The notes below the pieces were generated by a model. That model was not told the DNA's origin. It saw only the letters and a list, made by a program, of their open reading frames with translations, and did no database searches. Shown here one piece after another: positions 1 through 7,900 of a DNA stretch of 14,772 nucleotides. The stretch lies in assembly GCA_035541995.1 (NCBI GenBank), contig DATKMG010000456.1, positions 1 through 14,772 on the forward strand. The letters are read 5' to 3'. Within the stretch, counting starts at the first letter, position 1. Every line of letters starts with the position of its first letter. Source of the stretch: DATKMG01 sp035541995 (GTDB lineage: Bacteria > Acidobacteriota > Terriglobia > Versatilivoradales > Versatilivoraceae). Position numbers and translations under genes: made by a program.

Positions 1-1098
1 CATAATGTTGGCGTACTTAGATCCATCGCAGGAGAAGGGTTTCCCTTCGTTGTAGGCCCGCACATCCGCCTCGAAGCATCGATGCAACCGCGCGAATGCA
101 TCGTGAAGTCCTTCAGGATGTCCGCTGGGGATGGTGGGTTCCTTCATCAGCCACTCAGGGAGATCACCCAGGAAACCGTCGTTGGCGGCTACTGCCCCTC
201 GCCAGTAGACCCGGTCCGGTTGGTTCGGCAGGAAAATCGTCACCTTCTCAGGGTCCTCCTGATGCCAGATGAGTGTGCCTTTGGATCCAACGACCTCAAT
301 CCCCATATCATTCTTCCGTCCTATGGAGACTTGGCTGGCGCGCACCAAGCCGTGGGCACCATTGCTCAGCTTCACATAGGTGGTAAAGTGATCGTCCAAG
401 AGACGTCCGGGAACGAAAGCCTTCAGGGAAGCTAGAAGCTCGACCACTTCCAGGCCCGTGACATATCGTAGCTGCATCAAGGCATGAGTACCGATGTCGC
501 CCCCGCAACCACTTAAGCCGGCACGTTTGGGGTCCACCCGCCACTCCGCCTGAATGACTCCTTTATCTTCAGCCCGTTCAGCCAACCAGCCCTGAAGGTA
601 GAAGGCGTCCACCCAGCGGACCTCCCCCAGCAGGCCCTTTCGTATAACATGGCTGGAGAAGCGGCTTGTCCAATGTCCCAGGTAGGTGTGTGCAACACCA
701 AAGGGAACATTTTTCTTGGTGACTGCCGCCACTAGCTTGTCAGCCTCATCTAAGTTCAGCGTGAGGGGCTTCTCACAAAAGACCGGAATCCCCGCCTGGA
801 TGCACTTTATGGCCGGATCAAAGTGAACATGATTGGGAGTTACGATCAAGGCATAATCGATCCTCTCGCCAAGCGGCTTCTTGCTCTCTTCAGCGATCAT
901 TTCATCGTAACTTTTGTAGCCTTTGAGGGGGTATGGCCAGGAGGCAGCCTCGCGCTGTGCAACCTCGGGATCAGGATGCAAAGCCGCGCAAACCACCCGC
1001 CGGGTTCCGTCAAAATGAATGGCTCTCTGGTGAGGATGCACAATGAAGGCTCCTGCGCCTCCGCCGATTAGACCGACTTGTAGAGGACGTTTCGACAT
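1..1098 (-). CDS. Gfo/Idh/MocA family oxidoreductase, C-terminus cut by window edge
   Basis: NAD(P)-dependent dehydrogenase of the Gfo/Idh/MocA family, likely cytoplasmic, oxidising or reducing a sugar, inositol or sugar-acid. 366 codons are open from the ATG at 1098 to the left edge with no stop. The family is usually 330-390 residues, so little is missing. The N-terminal Rossmann fold shows the glycine-rich loop GLIGGGAGAF (residues 9-18). TPNHVH (87-92) and CEKPLT (108-113) follow; Lys110 is the family's conserved catalytic lysine. The C-terminal half has GGDIGTHA (199-206) with Asp201 and His205 at the usual substrate-site positions, then a GHPEGLHDAFA stretch typical of the branch whose members carry an 'AFIG...PGHPEG' signature. 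The start is supported by AGGAG eight bases upstream. It is divergent from the aldehyde dehydrogenase gene. Substrate cannot be told from sequence. Family assignment is firm. Confidence 0.93.
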   Translation of the reverse strand, partial: MSKRPLQVGLIGGGAGAFIVHPHQRAIHFDGTRRVVCAALHPDPEVAQREAASWPYPLKGYKSYDEMIAEESKKPLGERIDYALIVTPNHVHFDPAIKCIQAGIPVFCEKPLTLNLDEADKLVAAVTKKNVPFGVAHTYLGHWTSRFSSHVIRKGLLGEVRWVDAFYLQGWLAERAEDKGVIQAEWRVDPKRAGLSGCGGDIGTHALMQLRYVTGLEVVELLASLKAFVPGRLLDDHFTTYVKLSNGAHGLVRASQVSIGRKNDMGIEVVGSKGTLIWHQEDPEKVTIFLPNQPDRVYWRGAVAANDGFLGDLPEWLMKEPTIPSGHPEGLHDAFARLHRCFEADVRAYNEGKPFSCDGSKYANIM

Positions 1099-1120
1099 AG
1101 GGAATTCTCCTTTTCTGGAT

Positions 1121-1141
1121 TGATGAGGATTCCTCGGATCA
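1121..1141. promoter_or_regulatory. Operator-like dyad in the Gfo/Idh/MocA leader
   Basis: GAGGA-T-TCCTC (1125-1135) is a perfect odd palindrome. It is flanked by TGAT on the left (1121-1124) and ATCA on the right (1138-1141), with two extra bases on the right side. It lies between the candidate -10 box and the ribosome-binding site of the minus-strand gene, where a repressor would block transcription. Assignment as an operator is inference. Confidence 0.3.
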
Positions 1142-1154
1142 CAAGGACCAGCTC

Positions 1155-1183
1155 ATCTTAATCGCTCTCTTTGCTTCGGGCAA
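1155..1183 (-). promoter_or_regulatory. Candidate sigma-70 promoter for the Gfo/Idh/MocA gene
   Basis: On the minus strand a -35-like TTGCCC (1178-1183) and a -10-like TAAGAT (1155-1160) are separated by exactly 17 bases. Each hexamer matches consensus at four of six positions. Transcription would begin near 1148, giving a leader of about 50 bases. Found by eye; sites of this quality also arise by chance. Confidence 0.35.
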
Positions 1184-1454
1184 GAATAAGAACATCTGGG
1201 CACGTTGAGGAATGGAAGCGATGGGTGGATTCTGGCCAAGGCACTAACTCCTGACGAGCTGTCCTGACTTTCTTACCCGGTCGAATGGTTGTTCATTCAG
1301 GCCTTAATTGTTTTTTTTTACTGATAATGACCTGGGACGAATCTTGTGGACGTCCAGTGTCTGGTTACATAGGATAAACAGCAAAATCGCATTAGAATAT
1401 GGAAACCGGTGAGGAAACCACAGGGTTCGATGTGGTGCCAGTAGAGTTTCTGCG

Positions 1455-1484
1455 ATCACGGGTCCTGAATCAGGAATCCATGAT
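1455..1484. promoter_or_regulatory. Operator-like dyad upstream of the aldehyde dehydrogenase gene
   Basis: TCCTGA-a-TCAGGA (1463-1475) is a perfect 13-base odd palindrome. An outer arm ATCA (1455-1458) is four bases to its left and the matching TGAT (1481-1484) five bases to its right. It ends 38 bases before the start codon, a usual place for a dimeric repressor or activator to bind. The outer ATCA/TGAT pair also occurs around the dyad at 1121-1141, so one regulator could serve both genes. Function is inferred. Confidence 0.35.
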
Positions 1485-1522
1485 AGCGCAAGATCCACTG
1501 TGAATATTGTTGGGAGGAAAGC

Positions 1523-3001
1523 ATGAGCGCTCAATACGAAGTTCGGGACTACGTGAACGGCCGATGGCAAGTCCCCCGTGCGGACGGAGGATCTGAGGTC
1601 GTCAATCCTGCTACAGGTGAGATGCTGGCACGGACCCCCGTTGGAAGGCCTGAGGATATTGGAAACGTTGTTGTCGCTGCTGCCAGAGCCCTGGTTGAAT
1701 GGCGCGAGGTTCCGGCCAGTGAACGGATCCAATACTTGTTTCGCCTGAAACAACTCCTGGAAGAGCGCTTCGAGGAGATCTCGCGCCTTGTTTCAATGGA
1801 AAATGGGAAGACGCTGGTCGAAGCACGGGGAGAGTTGCGCCGCGGTATTGAGAATGTGGAAGTCGCCTGCGGGATTCCCATTTTGATGCAGGGCTACAAT
1901 CTTGAGGATGTGGCTCGGGGCATCGATGAAGCTGTGGTCCGCCAACCGCTAGGCGTAGTTGCAGCCATCACACCCTTCAATTTCCCCGTAATGATTCCTC
2001 TCTGGTTCTTGCCTTATGCAATTGCCTGTGGCAACACCTTTATCCTGAAACCCTCAGAGAAGGTTCCCTTGAGCATGGGGCGCATCTTTGAACTCATTCA
2101 TCAAGCCGGATTGCCCCCCGGGGTGGTGAACCTTGTGAACGGCGCGAAACCAGCGGTGGATACATTGCTGGACCATCCGCTTATTCAAGCCATCAGCTTC
2201 GTCGGTTCCTCGCCTGTGGCGCGCTACGTTTATGCCCGCGCCGCGGCCAATGGGAAGCGAGCGCAGTGCCAGGGGGGGGCAAAGAACCACGTCGTTATTC
2301 TGCCCGATGCCGATCCAGAGACCACGACGCAGATTGTCTCTGACAGTGCCTTCGGCTGCGCAGGTCAACGATGCCTGGCTGTATCGGTGGCGGTAACAGT
2401 TGGAGAAGCTCAAAAGTGGTTTTCGAAATCAATCGCTGGTTTGGCGGGTTCTCTCAAGTTGGGGTTCGGCCTGGAACAGGGTGTGCAAATGGGACCTGTC
2501 ATTACGAAAGCCAGTCAAACGCGGATTGAAGGTTTGATTGGCAATGGCGCCAGCGAAGGGGCCAGCACTTTACTAGACGGACGAGGCGTGCGAGTAACCG
2601 GTTGCGAGGAGGGCTTCTTCGTGGGACCCACCGTGCTGGATGGCGTTCCGGCTGCCAGTCCTCTCACTGAAACGGAAATTTTCGGACCGGTACTCAGTCT
2701 CATCCACGCTGCCAGCGTCGACGAGGCCATTGCCATCATCTCCCGAAATTCATACGGCAATGCGGCCTCCATCTTCACTTCGAGCGGGGCGGCTGCCCGC
2801 AGGTTTTGCCATCAGGTACCGACAGGCAATGTTGGTGTGAATATTGGTGTGGCAGCCCCCATGGCCTACTTTCCGTTCAGTGGATGGAAAGGCAGCTTCT
2901 TCGGGACCCTGCATGCCCAGGGACGAGATGCAGTGGAGTTTTACACCGATAAGAAAGTGATTATCGAGCGCTGGCCCAAGGAATGGTCACGACGGTTTTG
3001 A
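1523..3001 (+). CDS. mmsA: CoA-acylating methylmalonate-semialdehyde dehydrogenase (aldehyde dehydrogenase superfamily)
   Basis: Oxidises methylmalonate or malonate semialdehyde to propionyl-CoA or acetyl-CoA with NAD and CoA, releasing CO2. The pathway is valine/beta-alanine or inositol breakdown (equivalent to IolA). At 492 residues it has the family length. Visible marks: AAITPFNFP (147-155) with Asn153 for the oxyanion hole; QGGAKNHVVILPDAD from 250, where the glutamate of hydrolytic aldehyde dehydrogenases is absent (Gln250 stands there), as expected for a CoA-acylating enzyme; FGCAGQRCLA (277-286) with catalytic Cys284; and a C-terminal GRDAVEFYTDKKVIIERW. The ATG is preceded by GGAGG at a five-base gap. 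It is transcribed alone, divergent from the Gfo/Idh/MocA gene and convergent with the transporter. No iolBCDE or valine-pathway genes are visible, so which pathway it serves is open. A G8 run lies inside the gene at 2272-2279. Confidence 0.93.
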   Translation: MSAQYEVRDYVNGRWQVPRADGGSEVVNPATGEMLARTPVGRPEDIGNVVVAAARALVEWREVPASERIQYLFRLKQLLEERFEEISRLVSMENGKTLVEARGELRRGIENVEVACGIPILMQGYNLEDVARGIDEAVVRQPLGVVAAITPFNFPVMIPLWFLPYAIACGNTFILKPSEKVPLSMGRIFELIHQAGLPPGVVNLVNGAKPAVDTLLDHPLIQAISFVGSSPVARYVYARAAANGKRAQCQGGAKNHVVILPDADPETTTQIVSDSAFGCAGQRCLAVSVAVTVGEAQKWFSKSIAGLAGSLKLGFGLEQGVQMGPVITKASQTRIEGLIGNGASEGASTLLDGRGVRVTGCEEGFFVGPTVLDGVPAASPLTETEIFGPVLSLIHAASVDEAIAIISRNSYGNAASIFTSSGAAARRFCHQVPTGNVGVNIGVAAPMAYFPFSGWKGSFFGTLHAQGRDAVEFYTDKKVIIERWPKEWSRRF

Positions 3002-3043
3002 TAATTCCCAGTCCCGAATCGCCTCTTGGAGTGCGCCGGCAGA

Positions 3044-3065
3044 GCGCGGGACGGCGGTCCCACGC
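3044..3065. terminator. Weak hairpin in the convergent gap after mmsA
   Basis: GCG-x-GGGAC pairs with GTCCC-x-CGC around a GGCG loop, giving eight pairs with one mismatch. It lies between the mmsA stop and the end of the convergent transporter gene. There is no T-run after it on either strand, so if it terminates at all it is not a textbook intrinsic terminator. Confidence 0.25.
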
Positions 3066-3128
3066 GGCGACGGCGCTTTGCTTGGCAGCGGCCAGACCAG
3101 CTCCGGGTCAGCAATTCCAGTTGGCCAC

Positions 3129-4424
3129 TCAGGAGAAGCGAGTCTGTCTCCACAAGAGAACCCCGCTGCCCACCAGAAAGGTCAACGTACCAATGCTAAG
3201 AACAAATATCCAGAATAGATTGACCGGGATGGGATGACGATGGGTGACTGCCGCCAACCATATGAAGATCCCTAACGCGGCTGTGACGACGAGAAGCTCC
3301 CACCAGCGGCGGGAAGACGCTTCCTTGGCTACTGGATCCTCACCCTCCAGAATTTTCCCGACACGCACGGGATCAAGGTGGTAACGTGAACATTCCCGCT
3401 CCATAGCTTTCCGCCAGGAGGCGCGCTCGGAGTCGGAGGGTTCGGCCATACTGATCGCTACGGCACCCCCAATCATCACCAGCGATCCGACCGCTACCAG
3501 GATCTGAGTCGAAAGGGCCTGCCCTGCAAGTTCCCCAAATACGAGGACTCCCCAGGCCAATCCCCAAAGCTGGTTGGTGTTGGAAAGCGGAATGCCCCGC
3601 CCGATGCCAATGTACTTGGCAGCAAACTGTTGAAACAGGTCTCCAATCACCCAGCAAAACCCGCCTAGGAAGAGCCAGAATAGCACGGACTGCACACGCC
3701 CCAGTTCGTGGAGAAGATTACCTGGCCCACCCTGGAAAACGAGGGCCAATGTCAAGGTCGTTCCGAGTTCACCGAAAGTGAACACGGTGACAAAAGACAA
3801 GGGATTCATCCCGCTTATGTAGGCCTTGCGATAGGGAATGTACATCGTCCCCCAGAGTAGACCTGCGCCCAGCGACGCCAAAATGCCGAAACTAGCTCTC
3901 TCAGGTGAAACGGCCGACTGATGCGATGTGGCATAGGCTAGCAGACAGCCTCCGATAAGAATGGCAGTAGCTCCTCCGAGAACCTTGACCCATCGTCTTC
4001 TGCCTGCATTGCGCAACTCATTGAATAGCAACCACCCCCAAAAGAGTCCCACCAGACTGTTGGTGTTCCAAAGTGGAAAGGCAATTGAGAGTCCGACGTC
4101 ACGGATGGCAAGAACAGTCAGCGTATTGGCGACAGCCCATAGCATTCCGGCAAGGAGGGCCCAGACGACCAGATGCGCCTTCTCCCGCAGGTCCAGTAGG
4201 ATATAGCTGGTGCCCTTCAGGGCCATCGGTAACGTCCAGCGCGCCACGAATACTCCGGTCACCATACCCAATGAGATTAGAAATGGCGAAACGCCGATCG
4301 TCACTAACTTTGTGGGGGCTTCGGCTGCTCCCAGCCAGGCTCCGGCTGCCAAACCACAAACGATGCCGAGCTTGTGGAGAGAACGGCCAGAATCAGTGGT
4401 ATTGTTCCCAGGCGAAATCGACAT
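3129..4424 (-). CDS. GRP/DMT-type sugar transporter with an extra C-terminal two-helix tail
   Basis: Integral inner-membrane carrier resembling the glucose/ribose-uptake (GRP, GlcU/RhaT-like) branch of the drug/metabolite superfamily; it probably takes up a sugar or polyol. Ten hydrophobic segments form the core, built as two similar five-helix halves. The signature WNTNSLVGLFWG in helix 4 is echoed by SNTNQLWGLAWG in helix 9, and helix 6 has GLLWGTMYIPYRKAY, typical of GRP proteins. Unlike the usual 290-345 residues and ten helices, this one is 431 long. After helix 10 comes a charged linker of about 65 residues and two more membrane segments (ELLVVTAALGIFIW and LFWIFVLSIGTLTFLV). I place the start at the ATG at 4424, because GAGG (4431-4434) sits six bases upstream. 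A TTG at 4436 would add four residues but overlaps that site. Substrate is unknown. Confidence 0.85.
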   Translation of the reverse strand: MSISPGNNTTDSGRSLHKLGIVCGLAAGAWLGAAEAPTKLVTIGVSPFLISLGMVTGVFVARWTLPMALKGTSYILLDLREKAHLVVWALLAGMLWAVANTLTVLAIRDVGLSIAFPLWNTNSLVGLFWGWLLFNELRNAGRRRWVKVLGGATAILIGGCLLAYATSHQSAVSPERASFGILASLGAGLLWGTMYIPYRKAYISGMNPLSFVTVFTFGELGTTLTLALVFQGGPGNLLHELGRVQSVLFWLFLGGFCWVIGDLFQQFAAKYIGIGRGIPLSNTNQLWGLAWGVLVFGELAGQALSTQILVAVGSLVMIGGAVAISMAEPSDSERASWRKAMERECSRYHLDPVRVGKILEGEDPVAKEASSRRWWELLVVTAALGIFIWLAAVTHRHPIPVNLFWIFVLSIGTLTFLVGSGVLLWRQTRFS

Positions 4425-4434
4425 CGAGCCCCTC
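4425..4434 (-). promoter_or_regulatory. Ribosome-binding site deciding the transporter start
   Basis: On the minus strand GAGGGG (4429-4434) precedes the ATG at 4424; counting from GAGG the gap is six bases. The same bases overlap the stop TGA (4433-4435) of the small upstream ORF, so ribosomes finishing the small ORF could re-initiate on the transporter. Confidence 0.6.
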
Positions 4435-4522
4435 AACGCAAGGCAGCTAATAAAGTCACGCCCAGAAGCAAAACAACCACAGGCAGCCAGAAATGAAGAT
4501 CAGTCAAGATCGATTTGAGCAT
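4433..4522 (-). CDS. Possible 29-residue single-pass membrane peptide upstream of the transporter
   Basis: A 30-codon frame (ATG at 4522, TGA at 4433-4435) ends eight bases before the transporter ATG, on the same strand. It encodes a short polar, basic N-terminus (MLKSILTDLH), a membrane-length hydrophobic stretch FWLPVVVLLLGVTLLAAL, and a final Arg. That is the layout of small membrane proteins that accompany transporters, such as KdpF (also about 29 residues). The helix loosely resembles the transporter's own last helix, which also begins with an FW pair. Against it: no Shine-Dalgarno-like sequence is seen before the ATG, and a frame this short can be chance. It could be a real subunit, a leader peptide coupling translation, or nothing. 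No family is recognised. Confidence 0.35.
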   Translation of the reverse strand: MLKSILTDLHFWLPVVVLLLGVTLLAALR

Positions 4523-4971
4523 TGTGGGGATTAGATGGTTGCCGTCGCGGACAGGGTAGGCCATCGTCGCCCTTAGGTTCAGACTCTTTCAGATAGAAGT
4601 TGAGCTGGTCAGCCCGCCCGCGCATCGCAGACCGCGCTCAATCCCAGTCCTTTTCTTCCCCTCCAACTTGCTCTCAATGGCCTTTGCTTGATTACTTACC
4701 TGACAGTCACATGGGAGGACTGGGCATCCGCTAAAAGCGCCAGCATACGCTCGTAGTAGGAGGAGGTCAACCAAAACGCAACCGGGCACTATCTCAGTCA
4801 AGGAGGGACCGGCTCCTGCCTGAGCCCGCGAAGCAGCTCGTATTCCTTATAAATGCATGCAGTAGAAGTGCCGATAAGTCGTATGACCTTGACGGATGCG
4901 GCGTAAAGTCATGTTGGCCTCCACCCCGGAGCGCTCCGTATCTGGATGGACTCAAAAGAGTACTGTCAGCC
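4523..4971. other. Divergent intergenic region, transporter / hybrid kinase
   Basis: 449 bases without a supportable gene. It should contain promoters for the minus-strand transporter unit and the plus-strand kinase. A candidate minus-strand promoter is at 4742-4770. For the kinase I see TTGACG (about 4891) and TATAAA (4848-4853) but neither has a partner box at proper spacing. Frames of 64-70 codons on the minus strand here look random in composition and have no ribosome-binding site. Confidence 0.55.
4742..4770 (-). promoter_or_regulatory. Candidate sigma-70 promoter for the transporter unit
   Basis: On the minus strand TTGACC (4765-4770, five of six to consensus) is followed after exactly 17 bases by TATGCT (4742-4747, four of six). 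Transcription would start near 4735, leaving a leader of about 210 bases before the small ORF and 310 before the transporter ATG, long enough for post-transcriptional control. Read by eye only. Confidence 0.4.
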
Positions 4972-7900
4972 ATGCCAGGCCAAGACACTTCAGCACGACT
5001 TTATATGTCAAGCAGCCCTAGAACACGAAAGCACAATAGGGCCGCGATTTGCACCTCATGTTTTGGACAGTCGCGAATCGCCAACACAGTGGTAAAAATG
5101 ATGTTGGCGGCTGTATTGATGATTGCGGCAATAGGGCCGGGCATTTACCTGGCGGCCAGGAAACAAGATACGATTCCCGTTTTTACACAGGTTGTCCAAA
5201 TCCGCAGACTAACGGCAGACGAAGCACGGCTGGGGTATCCTGTCCGATTGCGCGGAGTCATCACCTTTGATTACCCTAGCGAGGGAACCACCTTCTTTCA
5301 GGATTCCTCAGGGGGGATCTACCTCAACACAGCCGGGGCGGCTAAACTGAGAGCGGGAGATCTAGTCGAAGTTCATGGAGTGACCGGCCCAGGAGAATTT
5401 GCACCCGAGGTTGAAAATCCCCAATTTCATGTCGTGGGTCGTGCACCACTACCTATAACCCACCGTTACCCGTTGGAGGACTTGCTTACGGGCGAGCAGG
5501 ACAGCCAATGGGTCGAGGTAAAGGGGATCGTACGTTCAGTCACAGTCGGAACAGCGCCCGATTACCTTATACTTGGGATTGCTGCGGGCAGTAACAAATT
5601 CGTGGCGTTGGTCAGCGAATTCAACCGTGCCGAAACCTATTCACCCCTTGTCGATGCTGCAGTAACGATCGACGGCGCCTGCGGTACTGTGTTCAACGAC
5701 AAGCGGCAGTTGGTCGGCATCCAGCTTTTTGTTCCGAGTGTGGACCAGGTTCACATCATACAAGCCGCGCCCCCCGATCCCTTCACACTACCGATTGTCC
5801 CGGCGAGCAGCTTAATGCAATTCAGTCCTGAAAAGGCCTCAGGCCACAGGATCCGGGTGCAAGGTGTTGTGACACTGGACAGGCGGGGACGATTTCTTTT
5901 CTTACAGGACGCATCCGGCGGGATCTATATTGTAAGCAATCAGAGCACAACGGTTCAGCTTGGAGATCGGGTCGATGCAGTGGGATTCCCGACCGCCGGC
6001 CAGTACGCACCCACCCTGCAAGACGGACAGTTTCGCAAGATCGGACGCGGCAGAATGCCTACACCGATCGACCTGACACACGTGACGAACCTGAACGGCG
6101 ACCCAGATGCCCAGCTTATCAAGGTACAGGGACAGCTACTCGATAAGTCGAGTCGTGGGGACATTTTCGTCCTGACTCTCCAGATGGGAAGTTTTACATT
6201 TACTGCGCTCCTCGACAAAAGTGCGGTAACTGACCAGGTGAAGGCTATTCGGGAGGGAAGTCAGCTGCAACTGACTGGTGTCTGGTCAGTAGAAACGGAC
6301 GAATATCGGAAACCGACTGTATTTCGGGTCTTGCTTCGCTCCGCCGTGGACATTGTCATTCTTAAATGGCCTTCGTGGTGGACGAGCAGCCGAACCCGCA
6401 TATTGCTGGCAATCCTGGGGGGAATCATTCTCTTGGCGGGACTGTGGGTCACCACCTTGCGGAAGCGGATCAACGAACGGGCCGAGACGATCCGCGCTGC
6501 GCTGGAGTCGACAGCTGACGGCATCCTGGTAGTCAACTCGGCCGGAAAGATCACCGCCTATAATCGCAAGTTTGCGGAAATGTGGGGCATTCCAGAGTCT
6601 GTTTTGAAATCGCGTGATGACGAAAAGGCATTGGATTTTGTGCTGGCCCAACTGAAAGAACCCGAGGTCTTCCTGAAAAAGGTCCAGAAATTGTACCTTG
6701 ACGGTGATGCACAAAGCGACGACGTAATCGAGTTCAAGGATGGACGGGTTTTCGAGCGGCACTCGGAACCCCAGCTCGTCAAGGGAAAGAGCGTAGGGCG
6801 AGTGTGGGGGTTCCGCGACGTCACACAGCGGAGGCGTGCCGAAGCAGAACTGCAAGAGAGTGAGGAGTATCTGAAAGCCATCATGAGCTCCTTGCCTATG
6901 GGCATCCTGGTAATCAATCCGGAAACGCATGAGATCGTGGACATTAACCAATTTGCCCTTCAAATGATTGGGAGTCCCAGGGAGCATGTGGTTGGTCATT
7001 TGTGCCATGGCTTTGTATGCCCTGCGCAAATCGGGAAGTGTCCAATCACAGATCTTCACCAGACAGTGGACCATGCCGAACGAGTGCTTCTCACCGCTAC
7101 AGGGAAGCGGATCCCCATTCTAAAAAGCGTACTTCCTTTGAACAGGAAAGGGCGCACCCATTTGATCGAAGCCCTGGTCGACATCACCGATCAAAAACAA
7201 GCTGAAGAAGCACTCTCCCGAGAGCGTAACCTGCTTCGCACCTTAATCGACTATTTGCCTGACTTCATCTACGTAAAAGACACGGAGAGGCGCTTCCTGA
7301 TAGCCAACAAAAGCCTTGCCTATTTCTTAGGAGTTTCTTCTCCTGAAGAGTTACTAGGCAAGACGGTTTTCGACCTTTATCCGGAGGAAGTCGCACGAGC
7401 CTGTGATGAAAGCGACAAGGCCGTCCTCCGGACTGGCCAGCCATTGATGAATTTTGAAGACAATGTCTACGATCCCACCGGCAGGACAAAGTGGGTACTC
7501 ACTACGCTGGTTCCCCTTAGAGACAGCCGGGGAAACGTCGAGGGATTCGTGGGGATCGACCGGAATATCACTGATCGCAAGCGAGTGGAGGAAGAACTGG
7601 AACGAGCCAAAGTCGTTGCAGAAGCCGCCAGCCGCGCCAAGAGCGAGTTCCTGGCTAACATGAGTCACGAGATACGCACGCCAATGAACGGCATCATGGG
7701 TATGGTTGAGTTGGCTCTGGATACCGAATTAACGGCGGAACAAAATGAATATCTGAAAATGGTCAAGACCTCGGCAGACGCGTTGCTCACGGTAATCAAC
7801 GAGGTATTGGATTTCTCCAAGATCGAAGCCGGCAAGCTGGACATGGATCCCATACCCTTTCAATTGCGTGACAACCTGGTTCAGACTTTAAAACAGTTTG

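Larger units (their letters stand above)
1099..1522. other. Divergent intergenic region, gfo-like / mmsA
   Basis: 424 bases between two divergently transcribed genes, expected to hold both promoters. I see a candidate minus-strand promoter, two dyads (1121-1141 and 1455-1484), a T9 run at 1311-1319 without a stem in front of it, and a TAGAAT -10-like box (1393-1398) lacking a matching -35. No convincing gene or RNA was found. Confidence 0.6.

Noticed and set aside
1311..1319. T9 run as an intrinsic terminator
   Set aside because: No stable stem precedes it on the plus strand, and it lies in a divergent promoter region where no transcript should end.
1304..1753. Minus-strand frame of 149 codons crossing the mmsA start
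   Set aside because: It overlaps the mmsA 5' end antisense and begins inside conserved aldehyde-dehydrogenase coding sequence; no ribosome site.
4436..4436. TTG at 4436 as the transporter start
   Set aside because: It overlaps the GAGGGG that serves the ATG at 4424 and has no ribosome-binding site of its own at correct spacing.
4589..4988. Two minus-strand frames of 64-70 codons between the transporter and kinase
   Set aside because: No ribosome-binding sites, low-complexity polar/Ser-rich translations, no recognisable motif; probably random.
6286..7074. Long minus-strand open frame (262 codons) inside the kinase gene
   Set aside because: It lies wholly antisense to strongly recognised PAS-domain coding sequence. 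Its product has no recognisable domain and no ribosome-binding site, so it is an antisense shadow.
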